DNA of 64,000 nt from JAXGPX01 sp040766745 (GTDB lineage Bacteria; Bacillota; Sulfobacillia; Fermentithermobacillales; Fermentithermobacillaceae), in assembly GCA_040766745.1 (NCBI GenBank), contig JAXGPX010000005.1, positions 88,429 to 152,428 on the forward strand. Reading direction: 5' to 3'. The position numbers were made by a program, and so were the translations under genes. The notes below the pieces were generated by a model. It was given only the letters and a program-made list of their open reading frames with translations. It did no database searches and was not told the DNA's origin. This document shows, one piece after another, positions 36,730-44,913 of this stretch; position 1 is the first letter of the stretch, and every line of letters begins with the position of its first letter.

Positions 36730-37914
36730 TTAACGACCTCCATTTTCGTAGCCAGGCTCGGAGCCAGGCCAGGATACCAACTCCCCTATTTCCTCTATTG
36801 TACACGCGGTCACCCGAACCAGCACAGAGTCTTGGTCTCCAGACGTTTCACAGGTAAAGTCTATCAGTTTCGCAGAAGAAGGCAACCGGCCTTCTATGGC
36901 ACGCTTTCCCCTGGCTTGTGCCAGTTCTATGGCTTCTTCTACAGAAACCTCTTTCCACTTCCATTCTACCTCAAAAAGGACTCTCGTAAATATTTCGACC
37001 GGAAGGGCTGTATCTCCTTTACCAAATGAGCTGATTGGATAATCTTCGATTTCATACCATTCGAAAAGTTTCCCCAAGGCAAGCATGTGGAATTCTGTAC
37101 TTCTGACTCTGATGACTTTGAACTCGATCTTTCTTCCTGTCCTAGCCGGCTCAAGTTTTCCCAAAGGCACTTCCTGAAGCACCTCGTACCAGGTTTTGGC
37201 TGTAACGTTGCCGCGTGCTCCTTGAATGCTGCCTGATGGAATACCTGCAATTAGAAGGTCGCCTTTCTTCACAGTCTGTCCTGGTTGTACAAGAGGAACG
37301 CCGGACAGAACAAGGACATCTTCGACTACTCCGTCTTTTCTGGCAACAATGTCGCCAGGCCCGGGGACGTCAGGCCTTACCTTCTCTACGACTTCGATAA
37401 CTGCAAGGGTTCCCTGAAATCTAAGGTACGCCCAGGAAATGTTCGGAAGTTCAATGGTTATGGCCTGTTGAAGGCCCTCAGTTGAGATACGGCTTTTTCT
37501 TGCACCCATTATTAGGCCGTTTTCAGCAGCCACTCTAAGAATGTCATCAGTGGTTGTATTCGTGTTTCCCTTTACTGAAATGACCCATACAGAGCCGGAC
37601 AACCAAAAAATGATCGACAAGATAATGATGCTGACCAGGACAAATGCAGGCCTTCTCCTGATCTTCCCTATTGTGAACGGGATACCTATGCGCTGGACAA
37701 TTCGTGGGATACACCTGGACCTCCTGGCAAGAGGCCTGATTTCTCTGTACCGGGCAAGCGTAGTAAAAAAGTAGATCTTGTCCTCTGCACGCGAAATGCC
37801 CCATATCGGAAACCCTGATGACACACAAAGATTCACCAGGCGCTCAGGGTTCTTCCCCCTGACCTCGACACGCACATATCCCACTATATATCCGATAAAC
37901 TTTCTTAGAGTCAA
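36730..37914 (-). CDS. yqfD: Sporulation-related membrane protein YqfD
   Basis: About 394 residues. I place the start at the TTG at 37914 (GGGGG lies nine bases upstream), because the longer frame to 37992 begins inside a 29-bp palindromic repeat that encodes the artefact MERSNRP. The protein has LRKFIGYIVGYVRVEVRGKNPERLVNLC, one membrane helix (VLVSIIILSIIFWLSGSVWV), then NTTTDDILRVAAENGLIMGA and an extracytoplasmic beta-rich part. In B. subtilis yqfD is expressed in the mother cell under sigma-E and is needed for sporulation, so this hints that the organism sporulates. Confidence 0.93.
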   Translation of the reverse strand: MTLRKFIGYIVGYVRVEVRGKNPERLVNLCVSSGFPIWGISRAEDKIYFFTTLARYREIRPLARRSRCIPRIVQRIGIPFTIGKIRRRPAFVLVSIIILSIIFWLSGSVWVISVKGNTNTTTDDILRVAAENGLIMGARKSRISTEGLQQAITIELPNISWAYLRFQGTLAVIEVVEKVRPDVPGPGDIVARKDGVVEDVLVLSGVPLVQPGQTVKKGDLLIAGIPSGSIQGARGNVTAKTWYEVLQEVPLGKLEPARTGRKIEFKVIRVRSTEFHMLALGKLFEWYEIEDYPISSFGKGDTALPVEIFTRVLFEVEWKWKEVSVEEAIELAQARGKRAIEGRLPSSAKLIDFTCETSGDQDSVLVRVTACTIEEIGELVSWPGSEPGYENGGR

Positions 37915-37962
37915 AACCTCTGCCCCCAACAGAAAACTGGTGGAAAACTGGAACGGCCCCGA

Positions 37963-38223
37963 TGGAACGAGGGGACGGTTCGAGCGTTCCACCCTGTGAA
38001 CAGCTGGGACGGTGCTAACGTTTCACCCGGGCCTCCGGGAAAGGCTCTAATTGCTCACCCCTTAGATGAATCATCAGGGCCCCTCCTTACCTTTCACCAC
38101 AACTGAATTTTAGCCACTAGACTCCACCGGCAACTTGCCGTTGTGCTGTGGAACGCTCGAACCGTCCCCGCGTTCCTCCTTGTTGTTTTCTTTGTGGAAC
38201 GCTCGAACCGTCCCCGCGTTCCA
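37963..38223. repeat. Cluster of four 29-bp palindromic repeats between yqfC and yqfD
   Basis: Copies at 37963-37991, 37997-38025 (degenerate), 38149-38177 and 38195-38223. The first two are in one orientation and the last two in the other; the last two are almost identical. Ends are TGGAACG and CGTTCCA with centre GAACCGTCCCC. The last copy ends on the base before the yqfC stop codon. Together they fill most of the 309-base gap. Confidence 0.93.
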
Positions 38224-38493
38224 CTAGGTGTTCATCTCCAAATACTTGATGACGCCGCGAACTGCCATTTCTTCTTTGCCGACTTCTTCGATTTCGAGGT
38301 TATCGCCGGATATGGTTATTTGCCCTTTGCCTACTCCTACAACTATGCGTTCAGGTGAATACTGGATCAGGCCACGGTGGTTGGATATGAGTACTCCTAG
38401 GTCTCCTACAACAACCACTCTGGGAAGATCAAGGCTGATGTCCATGGGAAGCTCCAGTATTTCCGATAGTTCCATCCTAAATCGTCTGCGCAC
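38224..38493 (-). CDS. yqfC: YqfC-family sporulation protein
   Basis: An 89-residue protein; the GTG at 38493 is chosen because AGGAG lies six bases upstream (the frame is open to 38577). Typical phrases are LPMDISLDLPRVVVVGDLGVLISNHRG (a PRI-type core), ERIVVGVGKGQITISGD and a C-terminal VRGVIKYLE. The family is found in spore formers, next to yqfD, where it is controlled by sigma-E. The stop codon directly abuts a 29-bp repeat. Confidence 0.92.
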   Translation of the reverse strand: MRRRFRMELSEILELPMDISLDLPRVVVVGDLGVLISNHRGLIQYSPERIVVGVGKGQITISGDNLEIEEVGKEEMAVRGVIKYLEMNT

Positions 38494-38740
38494 TCTATTC
38501 TCTCCTGTGGAAATTATTGCCTGTAATCGCGATTTCCAATCCTTTGCCTGGGTATTCAGGGTCTTTCTCAACTGCACTGAGCGTCAGCTGCACCGATAAG
38601 AATTGATAGTCTGCTCAAGAAATTCTATGAGTAATTTTGCTTGCACTTTACAGATGGCGGAAGTTTCGATAGTGAACAACCCGGAGACAGGCCACTTATC
38701 GTGCCGCCTAAGAGGGCATCTAGAGGGCCACCCAAAATGA
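38494..38740. other. Spacer between rpsU terminator and yqfC; nothing recognised
   Basis: No gene or repeat is visible. It presumably holds the promoter of the yqfC operon; TAGAAT near 38626 on the minus strand is a possible -10 box without a convincing -35. Confidence 0.4.
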
Positions 38741-38763
38741 AAAAGCCCGGAGGCCGGGCTTTT
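38741..38763 (-). terminator. Terminator downstream of rpsU
   Basis: AAAAGCCCGG (38741-38750) pairs with CCGGGCTTTT (38754-38763) around a three-base loop. On the minus strand the hairpin ends in TTTTTCATTTT, a good T-run. It lies 117 bases after the rpsU stop. Confidence 0.85.
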
Positions 38764-38879
38764 GGATATTCAGATGCTAGAGTACTACTGGCTACTGCGG
38801 AAAACCGACTAGATATCTACATATCTATCAACCTACATACCTGGATACTCAAATCCTAACGAATACCTGATAACCGCTT

Positions 38880-39062
38880 TTAGTACCGGCGACGCTTACG
38901 CGCACGAGCGGCCTCAGATTTCTTCTTACGCTTTACACTTGGGCTTTCATAATGCTGATGCTTACGCAAATCACGGAGGACGCCTGAACGCTGGCATTCC
39001 CTCTTAAAGCGGCGCAGGGCACTATCAAAAGACTCATCTTTACCAACTTTAATTTCCGGCAA
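38880..39062 (-). CDS. rpsU: Ribosomal protein bS21
   Basis: A 60-residue, very basic protein: VGKDESFDSALRRFKREC, then the C-terminal KRKKKSEAARARKRRRY. It begins with TTG; GGAGGGAGGGAA lies upstream. It binds the 30S head-platform region near the anti-Shine-Dalgarno sequence. In B. subtilis yqeY follows rpsU; here the next gene is yqfC, after a terminator. Confidence 0.97.
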   Translation of the reverse strand: MPEIKVGKDESFDSALRRFKRECQRSGVLRDLRKHQHYESPSVKRKKKSEAARARKRRRY

Positions 39063-39167
39063 ACCTGATTCCCTCCCTCCGCCGCAGGTTTTTCCCCGCT
39101 CCCAGTTAACACTAAGGATTGTACAATACTTACGCCGAAACGGTCAACTTAGAACATAACTACATGA

Positions 39168-40277
39168 CTACATCTCAACGGTCCGGTAAACATGCCTCTC
39201 AGTAGCCTTCTTGCGGTCCAGAGCCAGTTCAATCAAATCCCGAACCAGTTCGGCATAGGGCTTGCCTGAAGCCTCCCACAATTTCGGATACATACTTACC
39301 TTGGTAAAACCGGGCATGGTGTTCAGCTCGTTTACATACACTTCACCCGTCTCAGGGTTAACGAAAAAATCAACCCTGGCAAGCCCGCTGCACCCTGTTG
39401 CCCTGAACGCGGCAACAGCCAGCCCCCTTACCTTTTCCATAAGGCGCTTATCCAAAGGAGCAGGAACAACCAGCCGGGTCCCTTCATCCATATACTTCGC
39501 TTCGTAATCGTAAAATTCCCTCGATGGCACAATCTGCCCTGCAACCGAGGCTTTTGGCTCATCATTGCCCAGGACCGAACATTCCACCTCTATACATCCC
39601 TCTTGTGAAGGCTCAATTAAAATCTTTATGTCGTACAGAAACGCGTTGTCCAGAGCCACCGGTAAAGCATCTCTGTCCCTAACCTTGTATACTCCCAGGC
39701 TGGACCCTGATCCAGAGGGCTTCACAAAAACCGGAAACTCAATTTCTGCCCCAAGCCTGGCAAGAACCGCCTCTCTTTCCTTCCGCCACATCCAGCGCTC
39801 AACTGCAAGAGAAGGTACACAGGGAACACCGTGCCTTGCCAGAACCATTTTGGCAGTATCTTTGTCCATGCACACGGCTGAAGCAAGAGTCCCAGGCCCT
39901 ACATACGGCATACCTGACAAATCCAACAGCCCCTGAATAGTTCCATCTTCGCCAAACAGGCCATGCAAAACCGGAAACACTACATCTACATGAATGCGGC
40001 CACGCTCTGCTTCAGCGGCTCCATTTACCCAAATTCCCGGCCTCAAAGGATCAGGAAGGATGTAGCATGAGGGCCCTAAATCTTGGGCGACCTCAGGACC
40101 GGCCTGTGTGAAAAAACTGTCAGGATCCTGAAGGCATACCCAGTGGCCGTCCCTGGTAATCCCTATAGGGACTACGTCGAAGCCACCCTGCAAAAGTGCC
40201 TTGTAGATAGAACCTGCGGACATAACCGATATTTCATGTTCTCCAGACCTTCCACCAAACAAGAGTGCTACGCGCAT
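39168..40277 (-). CDS. ddl: D-alanine-D-alanine ligase
   Basis: A 369-residue protein starting at the ATG at 40277 (GGGGG nine bases upstream); the frame is open to 40298. It is an ATP-grasp enzyme making the D-Ala-D-Ala end of the peptidoglycan precursor. Motifs: LFGGRSGEHEISVMSA, PVLHGLFGEDGTIQGLLDLSGMPYVG, FVKPSGSGSSLGV, EFYDYEAKY, RVDFFVN and ELNTMPGFTKVSMYP. The Tyr in EFYDYEAKY fits the ordinary D-Ala type rather than D-lactate ligases. It lies between mtaB and rpsU, not its usual place. Confidence 0.97.
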   Translation of the reverse strand: MRVALLFGGRSGEHEISVMSAGSIYKALLQGGFDVVPIGITRDGHWVCLQDPDSFFTQAGPEVAQDLGPSCYILPDPLRPGIWVNGAAEAERGRIHVDVVFPVLHGLFGEDGTIQGLLDLSGMPYVGPGTLASAVCMDKDTAKMVLARHGVPCVPSLAVERWMWRKEREAVLARLGAEIEFPVFVKPSGSGSSLGVYKVRDRDALPVALDNAFLYDIKILIEPSQEGCIEVECSVLGNDEPKASVAGQIVPSREFYDYEAKYMDEGTRLVVPAPLDKRLMEKVRGLAVAAFRATGCSGLARVDFFVNPETGEVYVNELNTMPGFTKVSMYPKLWEASGKPYAELVRDLIELALDRKKATERHVYRTVEM

Positions 40278-40418
40278 GGTAAGAATCCCCCACTCCAATC
40301 AAAATGTCGTTCACCAGGCCAGGCTTGCAGTAGATTGCAGCACCGGGAGCAAGTGAGACTGCCGATTGCCGGCACCTTGATAAAGAATCCCCCGACTCGG
40401 CCTGAAACGTGTTTCACC

Positions 40419-41900
40419 TCATAACTTTATGGGTTCACAGAAAAGCCCTTCGTCACTGGCCTCCCTGCCCCGAACCTCGGCGATTTTGCCTTTGAGTTCC
40501 TCAGGCCCCTCAAACCAGGCTCGAACATAATTCCTGGTAACTCCCTGAAGCAAGCCGTCCCTGGTCCTGTCATCCTCAATCAAAACCTCAACAGTCTTGC
40601 CTACCAATTTACGGTGAAACTCCAACGATAGTTCCCGGCCCAAAGAAATCACGGCCTTGCTGCGGTTTTCCTTTTCCTTCTCTGGGACTTTACCTGGAAA
40701 TCTATAGGCAGGAGTTCCTGGCCTTGGCGAGTACTTGAACACATGGAGGCGGGAAATTCCTGCAGTTCTTATGATCTCTAGGGTATGCTGAAAATCCACT
40801 TCATCCTCGCCTGGAAATCCAACAATTATGTCAGCAGATAGCCCTATGTCAGGAGCAACCTTTCTCACACTCTCTACTATGTCCAGAAAGGCCTTAGCAT
40901 CGTAGCGCCTCCCCATCTTCTTGAGGACTCTGTCACTTCCACTTTGGAGCGGCAGATGAAGGTGATGACACACCTGTGGGTACCGTAGGCAGTGGATCAA
41001 TTCAGGCGTCACATCATGGGGCTCGAGAGAACTAATCCTCAGCCTCGATAGTCCTTGGATTTCGGACAACAGCCGTACAACAAGCGGAAGGTCTGTCTTT
41101 TGTGAAACACCGGTCACTGCACTGTGTAAAGCACCATGTATGGGCTCCGGCGAGGAATGTGCCGAAACACCGGGCCCTGCACTGTGTAAAGCACCATGTA
41201 TGGGCTCCGGCGAGGAATGTGCCGAAACACCAGCCCCTATGCGGACCTCGTCTGGCACCCGATGCTCTGCTCCACCGGGCCTTAGATCCAGTCCGTACAA
41301 CCCTATGTGAGTCCCTGTGAGAACGATCTCTTTGTAGCCTTTCTCAACTAGGTACCGGGCCTCTTCAAGTACAGCATCCAGGGGCCTGGACCTTGAAGGC
41401 CCCCTTGCATACGGCACTATACAGTAAGTGCAGTAATCGTCGCAGCCCTCTTGAATCTTGAGAAACGCCCGGGTAAGGCTGGGCTCCCTGACCGGCGTGT
41501 CCTGGAACGGCGTACCCTTTTCGTGGGCCCTTACATCGACAATTACATCACCTGTTGAAAGCGCCTTCTCAGCAATGTCCACAAGGGCTTGCCTGTCCAG
41601 AACCCCGGTAATGCCGATAACCCCGGGGATGTCAATTAACTCTTCTTTGGCCACCTGAGAGTAGCACCCGGTTACCAAAACCTTTGCTCCAGCCCTTGCA
41701 GCACCGCGTATAGCCTGCCTACACTTGGCCGCACTCCTTGATGTAACTGCACAGGTGTTGATCACTGCAATATCTGAAGGGCCTGAATCTCGAATCTCGT
41801 AACCTGAATCCTCGAAAGCCTGCTTCAAGAAATCGGTATCGTACTGATTGAGTTTGCACCCGAAAGTCCGAAAGGACACTGTCTTCTTTGCTTTCGCCAC
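40419..41900 (-). CDS. mtaB: tRNA t6A37 methylthiotransferase MtaB, with an internal repeat insertion
   Basis: A 493-residue radical-SAM enzyme that turns t6A37 into ms2t6A. The N-terminal UPF0004 domain has FRTFGCKLNQYDTDFL, NTCAVTSRSA and VTGCYSQ (three Cys of the second FeS cluster). The radical-SAM triad is in GCDDYCTYCIVPYARG, followed by VLTGTHIGLYG, HLHLPLQSGS and DIIVGFPGE, then the C-terminal TRAM domain. Between LYGLDL and LPLVVRLL there is a 45-50 residue insertion made of two copies of a 20-residue unit (GVSAHSSPEPIHGALHSA); the family has a short linker here. Reading frame is kept. Confidence 0.95.
   Translation of the reverse strand: MAKAKKTVSFRTFGCKLNQYDTDFLKQAFEDSGYEIRDSGPSDIAVINTCAVTSRSAAKCRQAIRGAARAGAKVLVTGCYSQVAKEELIDIPGVIGITGVLDRQALVDIAEKALSTGDVIVDVRAHEKGTPFQDTPVREPSLTRAFLKIQEGCDDYCTYCIVPYARGPSRSRPLDAVLEEARYLVEKGYKEIVLTGTHIGLYGLDLRPGGAEHRVPDEVRIGAGVSAHSSPEPIHGALHSAGPGVSAHSSPEPIHGALHSAVTGVSQKTDLPLVVRLLSEIQGLSRLRISSLEPHDVTPELIHCLRYPQVCHHLHLPLQSGSDRVLKKMGRRYDAKAFLDIVESVRKVAPDIGLSADIIVGFPGEDEVDFQHTLEIIRTAGISRLHVFKYSPRPGTPAYRFPGKVPEKEKENRSKAVISLGRELSLEFHRKLVGKTVEVLIEDDRTRDGLLQGVTRNYVRAWFEGPEELKGKIAEVRGREASDEGLFCEPIKL
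41106..41225. repeat. In-frame 60-bp tandem repeat inside mtaB
   Basis: Two units, 41106-41165 and 41166-41225, differ at only a few bases, with a partial third unit following (AAACACCAGCCC). Each adds 20 residues. The period is close to the roughly 61-bp intergenic arrays but is a multiple of three. Confidence 0.95.
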
Positions 41901-41984
41901 TTAGTTATTCCTCCACAACAACATGATACCCAAGACATCCGTGTTTACATTATACCTGTCCACTGCCGGATGGTGGGAGTATTG

Positions 41985-42560
41985 TTCGACGCGTGGCTCC
42001 GAGACCTGTAACTGTAGCTTGCGGGTTGGCACGAAACGTTCAACCAGGCAACATTGATCCTCGAGGATCTGTAACCGTAGCTTGAGGGTAAGCATGAACC
42101 ATTCAACCAGGCAACATTGTTCCTCGGGGATCTGTAACCGTAGCTTGAGGGTAAGCATGAACCGTTCAGCAGGCGACATTCTTTCGGGGATTGTAACCGC
42201 AGCTTGCAGGTTGGTGAAACCGTTCAACAGGGCAACATTGTTACCGGCGACCTGTAACAATAAGTGTGCCAATGTTTCTGCGGGTTCGCATGCACCGTTC
42301 AACAGGCGACACCCGTTCCTTCGGGCCTTGTAATCGCAGTGCCTACGCGGTTGTGAAACCGTTCAACACAGGCAACATTGTTACCGGAGGCACCTGACGA
42401 CTGGGCTGGCAAAACCGTTCAACAGGCGACACCTTCCTGCCAAATCAGTAACCGCGCGGTGACGTTCAACAGGGCAACATTGTTACTCGGCGACCTGACG
42501 ACTGGGCTATCGTTCCGCGGGCTGGCAAAACCGTTCAACAGGCGACACCCATCACCTCTC
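41985..42560 (+). repeat. Array C: about nine degenerate ~60-bp tandem repeats
   Basis: The best units, near 42000-42180, read GGGATCTGTAACCGTAGCTT, then GAGGGTAAGCATGA, then ACCGTTCAACCAGGCAACA and TTGTTCCTC. Later units are truncated, expanded or interrupted but keep CCGTTCAACAGGC. They align along the full unit with array B (reverse strand) at 24 kb. Confidence 0.9.
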
Positions 42561-42679
42561 TTCTGACAGGTGTGCCGAGCGATTCTACCGGGAGCACTGA
42601 CCAACGGGCTGCACTCTTTCCGAACGACGGTTCGTGCCAAATCAGTGCCTACGCGGGACGTTCTACAGATTGCCTGCCT

Positions 42680-43000
42680 CTCTGAGGACACGTGCGGTTG
42701 AAGCAACACTCTGCCTGCCGAAACCTACCTTTACGACTGCCCTTCTGTACGCGGGACTGCCTTTCGATACCCGCCCTTCTGTACTGCCTTTCGATACCCG
42801 CACCTTCCAGACGATATGTTCGCGCTAGGCGGTGCCTGAGCGGAAAGTTCTACAAGTCCACCTGCCGCTCAGAAATACAGGTACGGTTGAAGTAAGACTC
42901 AGCCTTCCGAAATCTGCCTCTCGGTACCTGCCTTTCTGTACCTACCCTTCGATACCGCCTTTCGCAACCTGCCCTTCTATACCTGCCTTTCGCTGCCTGC
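42680..43000. repeat. Degenerate short tandem repeats upstream of mtaB region
   Basis: Many copies of a 15-16 base unit such as CTGCCTTTCGATACC or CTGCCCTTCTGTACC occur in two blocks (about 42715-42815 and 42905-43005). Each block is preceded by a similar GGTTGAAG segment about 185 bases apart, so the whole block was also duplicated. No gene is visible in 41901-43000. Confidence 0.75.
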
Positions 43001-43705
43001 CTACCGCAAAGTATCTGAAACTATGACCGGAGACAGGCCCTTTTCCTTTAGGCCGGCTATTATCTGAGTCAAGGCTTCAACTGTAGGCTCAGTTGGATGA
43101 AGAAGTATCAGGGCCCCGGGTTTTGCCCCTGCCAGAGCGCGCTTCCAGATTGCTTCCGGCGCCGGCAAGCGCCAATCTACAGTGTCTACAGTCCACAGTA
43201 CGGTTTGGTATCCGATTTCCAGTGCGTATTCCACTGTAGAATCAGACCACTCGCCATACGGGGGAGCAAACAACCTGGCAGGCGGAACCCCTGCAGCTTC
43301 CATGATCATGGATTCGCCCTCTTTGATCACATCCTGCAATTTCTCTCTTGGCATGTGCTCCACATGTACATGGGACCCGCCGTGATTGCCCACCTCGTGT
43401 CCGGCGGCAAGAATCTCATTCAAAAGATCGGGGTTCTTTTCTGCCCAGGTGCCTGTCGGGAAGAAGGTGGCACTGATATCTGTTTCCTTTAGCACTTCCA
43501 GAATTTGAGGAATGAACTCCTCGCCCCAATCCACATTGAACATAAGGCTGACATTTGGCTTGTCTGTGGCGCCCCGGTAAATTGGCGCCATAACTGCCAG
43601 GGAATTGATACCTTGGTACATCCCCACTACATGTAAGCTGGAGCATATCCACAAGACCAGAGCCAACAGCAGGCTTATGAGATGCTTTTTTTTGAAGACA
43701 AACAT
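43001..43705 (-). CDS. Polysaccharide deacetylase (NodB-type), membrane-anchored
   Basis: A 234-residue protein; the start is the ATG at 43705, nine bases after AGAGGT (the frame is open to 43807). A basic N-terminus and hydrophobic segment (LISLLLALVLWICSSLHVVG) act as anchor or signal. The NodB domain has SLMFNVDWGEEFIP in place of the usual TFDDGP, ATFFPTGTWAE, EVGNHGGSHVHV, RLFAPPYGEW and ILLHP. The first motif differs from the canonical metal site but is similar to sporulation-type PdaB/YlxY members. It probably acts on peptidoglycan. Confidence 0.88.
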   Translation of the reverse strand: MFVFKKKHLISLLLALVLWICSSLHVVGMYQGINSLAVMAPIYRGATDKPNVSLMFNVDWGEEFIPQILEVLKETDISATFFPTGTWAEKNPDLLNEILAAGHEVGNHGGSHVHVEHMPREKLQDVIKEGESMIMEAAGVPPARLFAPPYGEWSDSTVEYALEIGYQTVLWTVDTVDWRLPAPEAIWKRALAGAKPGALILLHPTEPTVEALTQIIAGLKEKGLSPVIVSDTLR

Positions 43706-43842
43706 ATGAAAACTACCTCTCATCATGGTTTTCTTATGCCTCTTGTTGTATGTCTGAAAGATTGTATGTAAGAGGCCTGAAAAACATGAGTGGCGAGGCT
43801 GGCTCAACCTGTACTAGCAAACAGCATTACAGGTTGGCAGGA

Positions 43843-44697
43843 TCAGGGTGAAACACGTGACAAGTATTCGACAATAATTGCGCACGCAGCCATTGAAGCA
43901 GTCTCAGCCCTCAATATGTACGGCCCGAGAGTCACCGGTGAGAACCCTTTTTCAAGGGCCTGCCCGACTTCGTCAGCCTCAAACCCGCCTTCAGGTCCAA
44001 TGAGTATCGAAACTTCCCTGTTTGACCCTATGGCTTCATCGAGCCTTCCGGTCATCTCCCGGCGTTCCAAGGCAAGCAAAGCCTTACCAAGCACTGAATC
44101 TGCCATGAGCTCCTTGAAACTAATTACGTCCCTAACCTCAGGGACGTTAGGCCGGCCTGACTGTTCGGCTGCGGCTCTGGAAACCTTCTCCCACCTGGCC
44201 TTCCTTGCGGCCTTCTTGGCCTCGTCCAAACGAGGTATGGTCCTTGCAGTCACTATAGGGGTAATTGACGTAACACCAAGTTCAGTTGCCTTTACTATCA
44301 CAAGATCGAACTTATCACCTTTAAGAATAGCCGGATAGAGATGGAGTGCGTACGAAGGCGCATCAACATAATACCTATTGATTATCTTTCCAACAAGGCG
44401 CTTGCGAGTGGCTTCCACTACCTCTGCCTCGCACACCTCGGTAGAATGACAGGTTCTTTGATCGGCCGCTAGCGCATCCTGCCCGTGCCAGCCAGCCTGA
44501 ACACCCTGCACAGCCCGGGGTAATTGAACACCCCCGGCTATGCCCAAATCAGCAACCACACGGAAAACCTGCCCCGGTACCAGCCTTTGAGTCAATGCGT
44601 GGCGAAGGACATCGCCTGTAAGAACGACCCTATCTCCCGAAAATGCAGCAGGCTCAACAAAAAACTGAGGGGGGGTATTCTTGGATGGATCCAGCAA
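43843..44697 (-). CDS. rsmE: 16S rRNA m3U1498 methyltransferase RsmE
   Basis: A 284-residue SPOUT enzyme starting at TTG (AGAGG nine bases upstream). The N-terminal PUA-like part has QFFVEPAAF and LTGDVLRHALTQRLVPGQ. The C-terminal knot shows DLVIVKATELGVTSITPI, ERSGRP-like EQSGRPNVPEV, ILIGPEGGFEADEV and LGPYILRAETA. About 35 extra residues, including QAGWHGQDALAADQRT, interrupt the N-terminal domain compared with the usual 245 residues. rsmE after dnaJ fits the Firmicute order, but prmA, normally between them, is missing. Confidence 0.95.
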   Translation of the reverse strand: MLDPSKNTPPQFFVEPAAFSGDRVVLTGDVLRHALTQRLVPGQVFRVVADLGIAGGVQLPRAVQGVQAGWHGQDALAADQRTCHSTEVCEAEVVEATRKRLVGKIINRYYVDAPSYALHLYPAILKGDKFDLVIVKATELGVTSITPIVTARTIPRLDEAKKAARKARWEKVSRAAAEQSGRPNVPEVRDVISFKELMADSVLGKALLALERREMTGRLDEAIGSNREVSILIGPEGGFEADEVGQALEKGFSPVTLGPYILRAETASMAACAIIVEYLSRVSP

Positions 44698-44770
44698 TGA
44701 AATCAGCCTCTTTAAAAATTGAGTTAACCTAGATCAGCCGCCCCAAACTAAACGCAGCTACTCAGACTTC

Positions 44771-44905
44771 CTCCAGTGACATCCTTAAGCCTTGAAAAGA
44801 AGGGCTAGCCCTCTTCAGTACTTCCCTTCAGTACTTCCCTTCAGTACTTCCCTTCAGTACTTCCCTTCAGTACTTCCCCTCAATACTTCCCCTTCAATAC
44901 TCTCT
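44771..44905. repeat. Duplicated dnaJ 3' end with a 13-bp tandem expansion
   Basis: Bases 44771-44815 are similar to the end of dnaJ at about 44929-44975 (CTCCAGTGACATCCTTAAGC against CTCCGGTTACATCCTTCAGC). From 44814 a 13-base unit TTCAGTACTTCCC repeats five times exactly, then about three times with changes up to 44905. Confidence 0.85.
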
Positions 44906-44913
44906 TCAATACT

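Noticed and set aside
37915..37992. N-terminal extension of yqfD (MERSNRPLVP)
   Set aside because: It is a translation of the 29-bp palindromic repeat. The TTG at 37914 has its own ribosome site and gives the normal length.
38143..38358. Plus-strand frame reading VERSNRPRVP
   Set aside because: Also a translation of the same repeat, antisense to yqfC.
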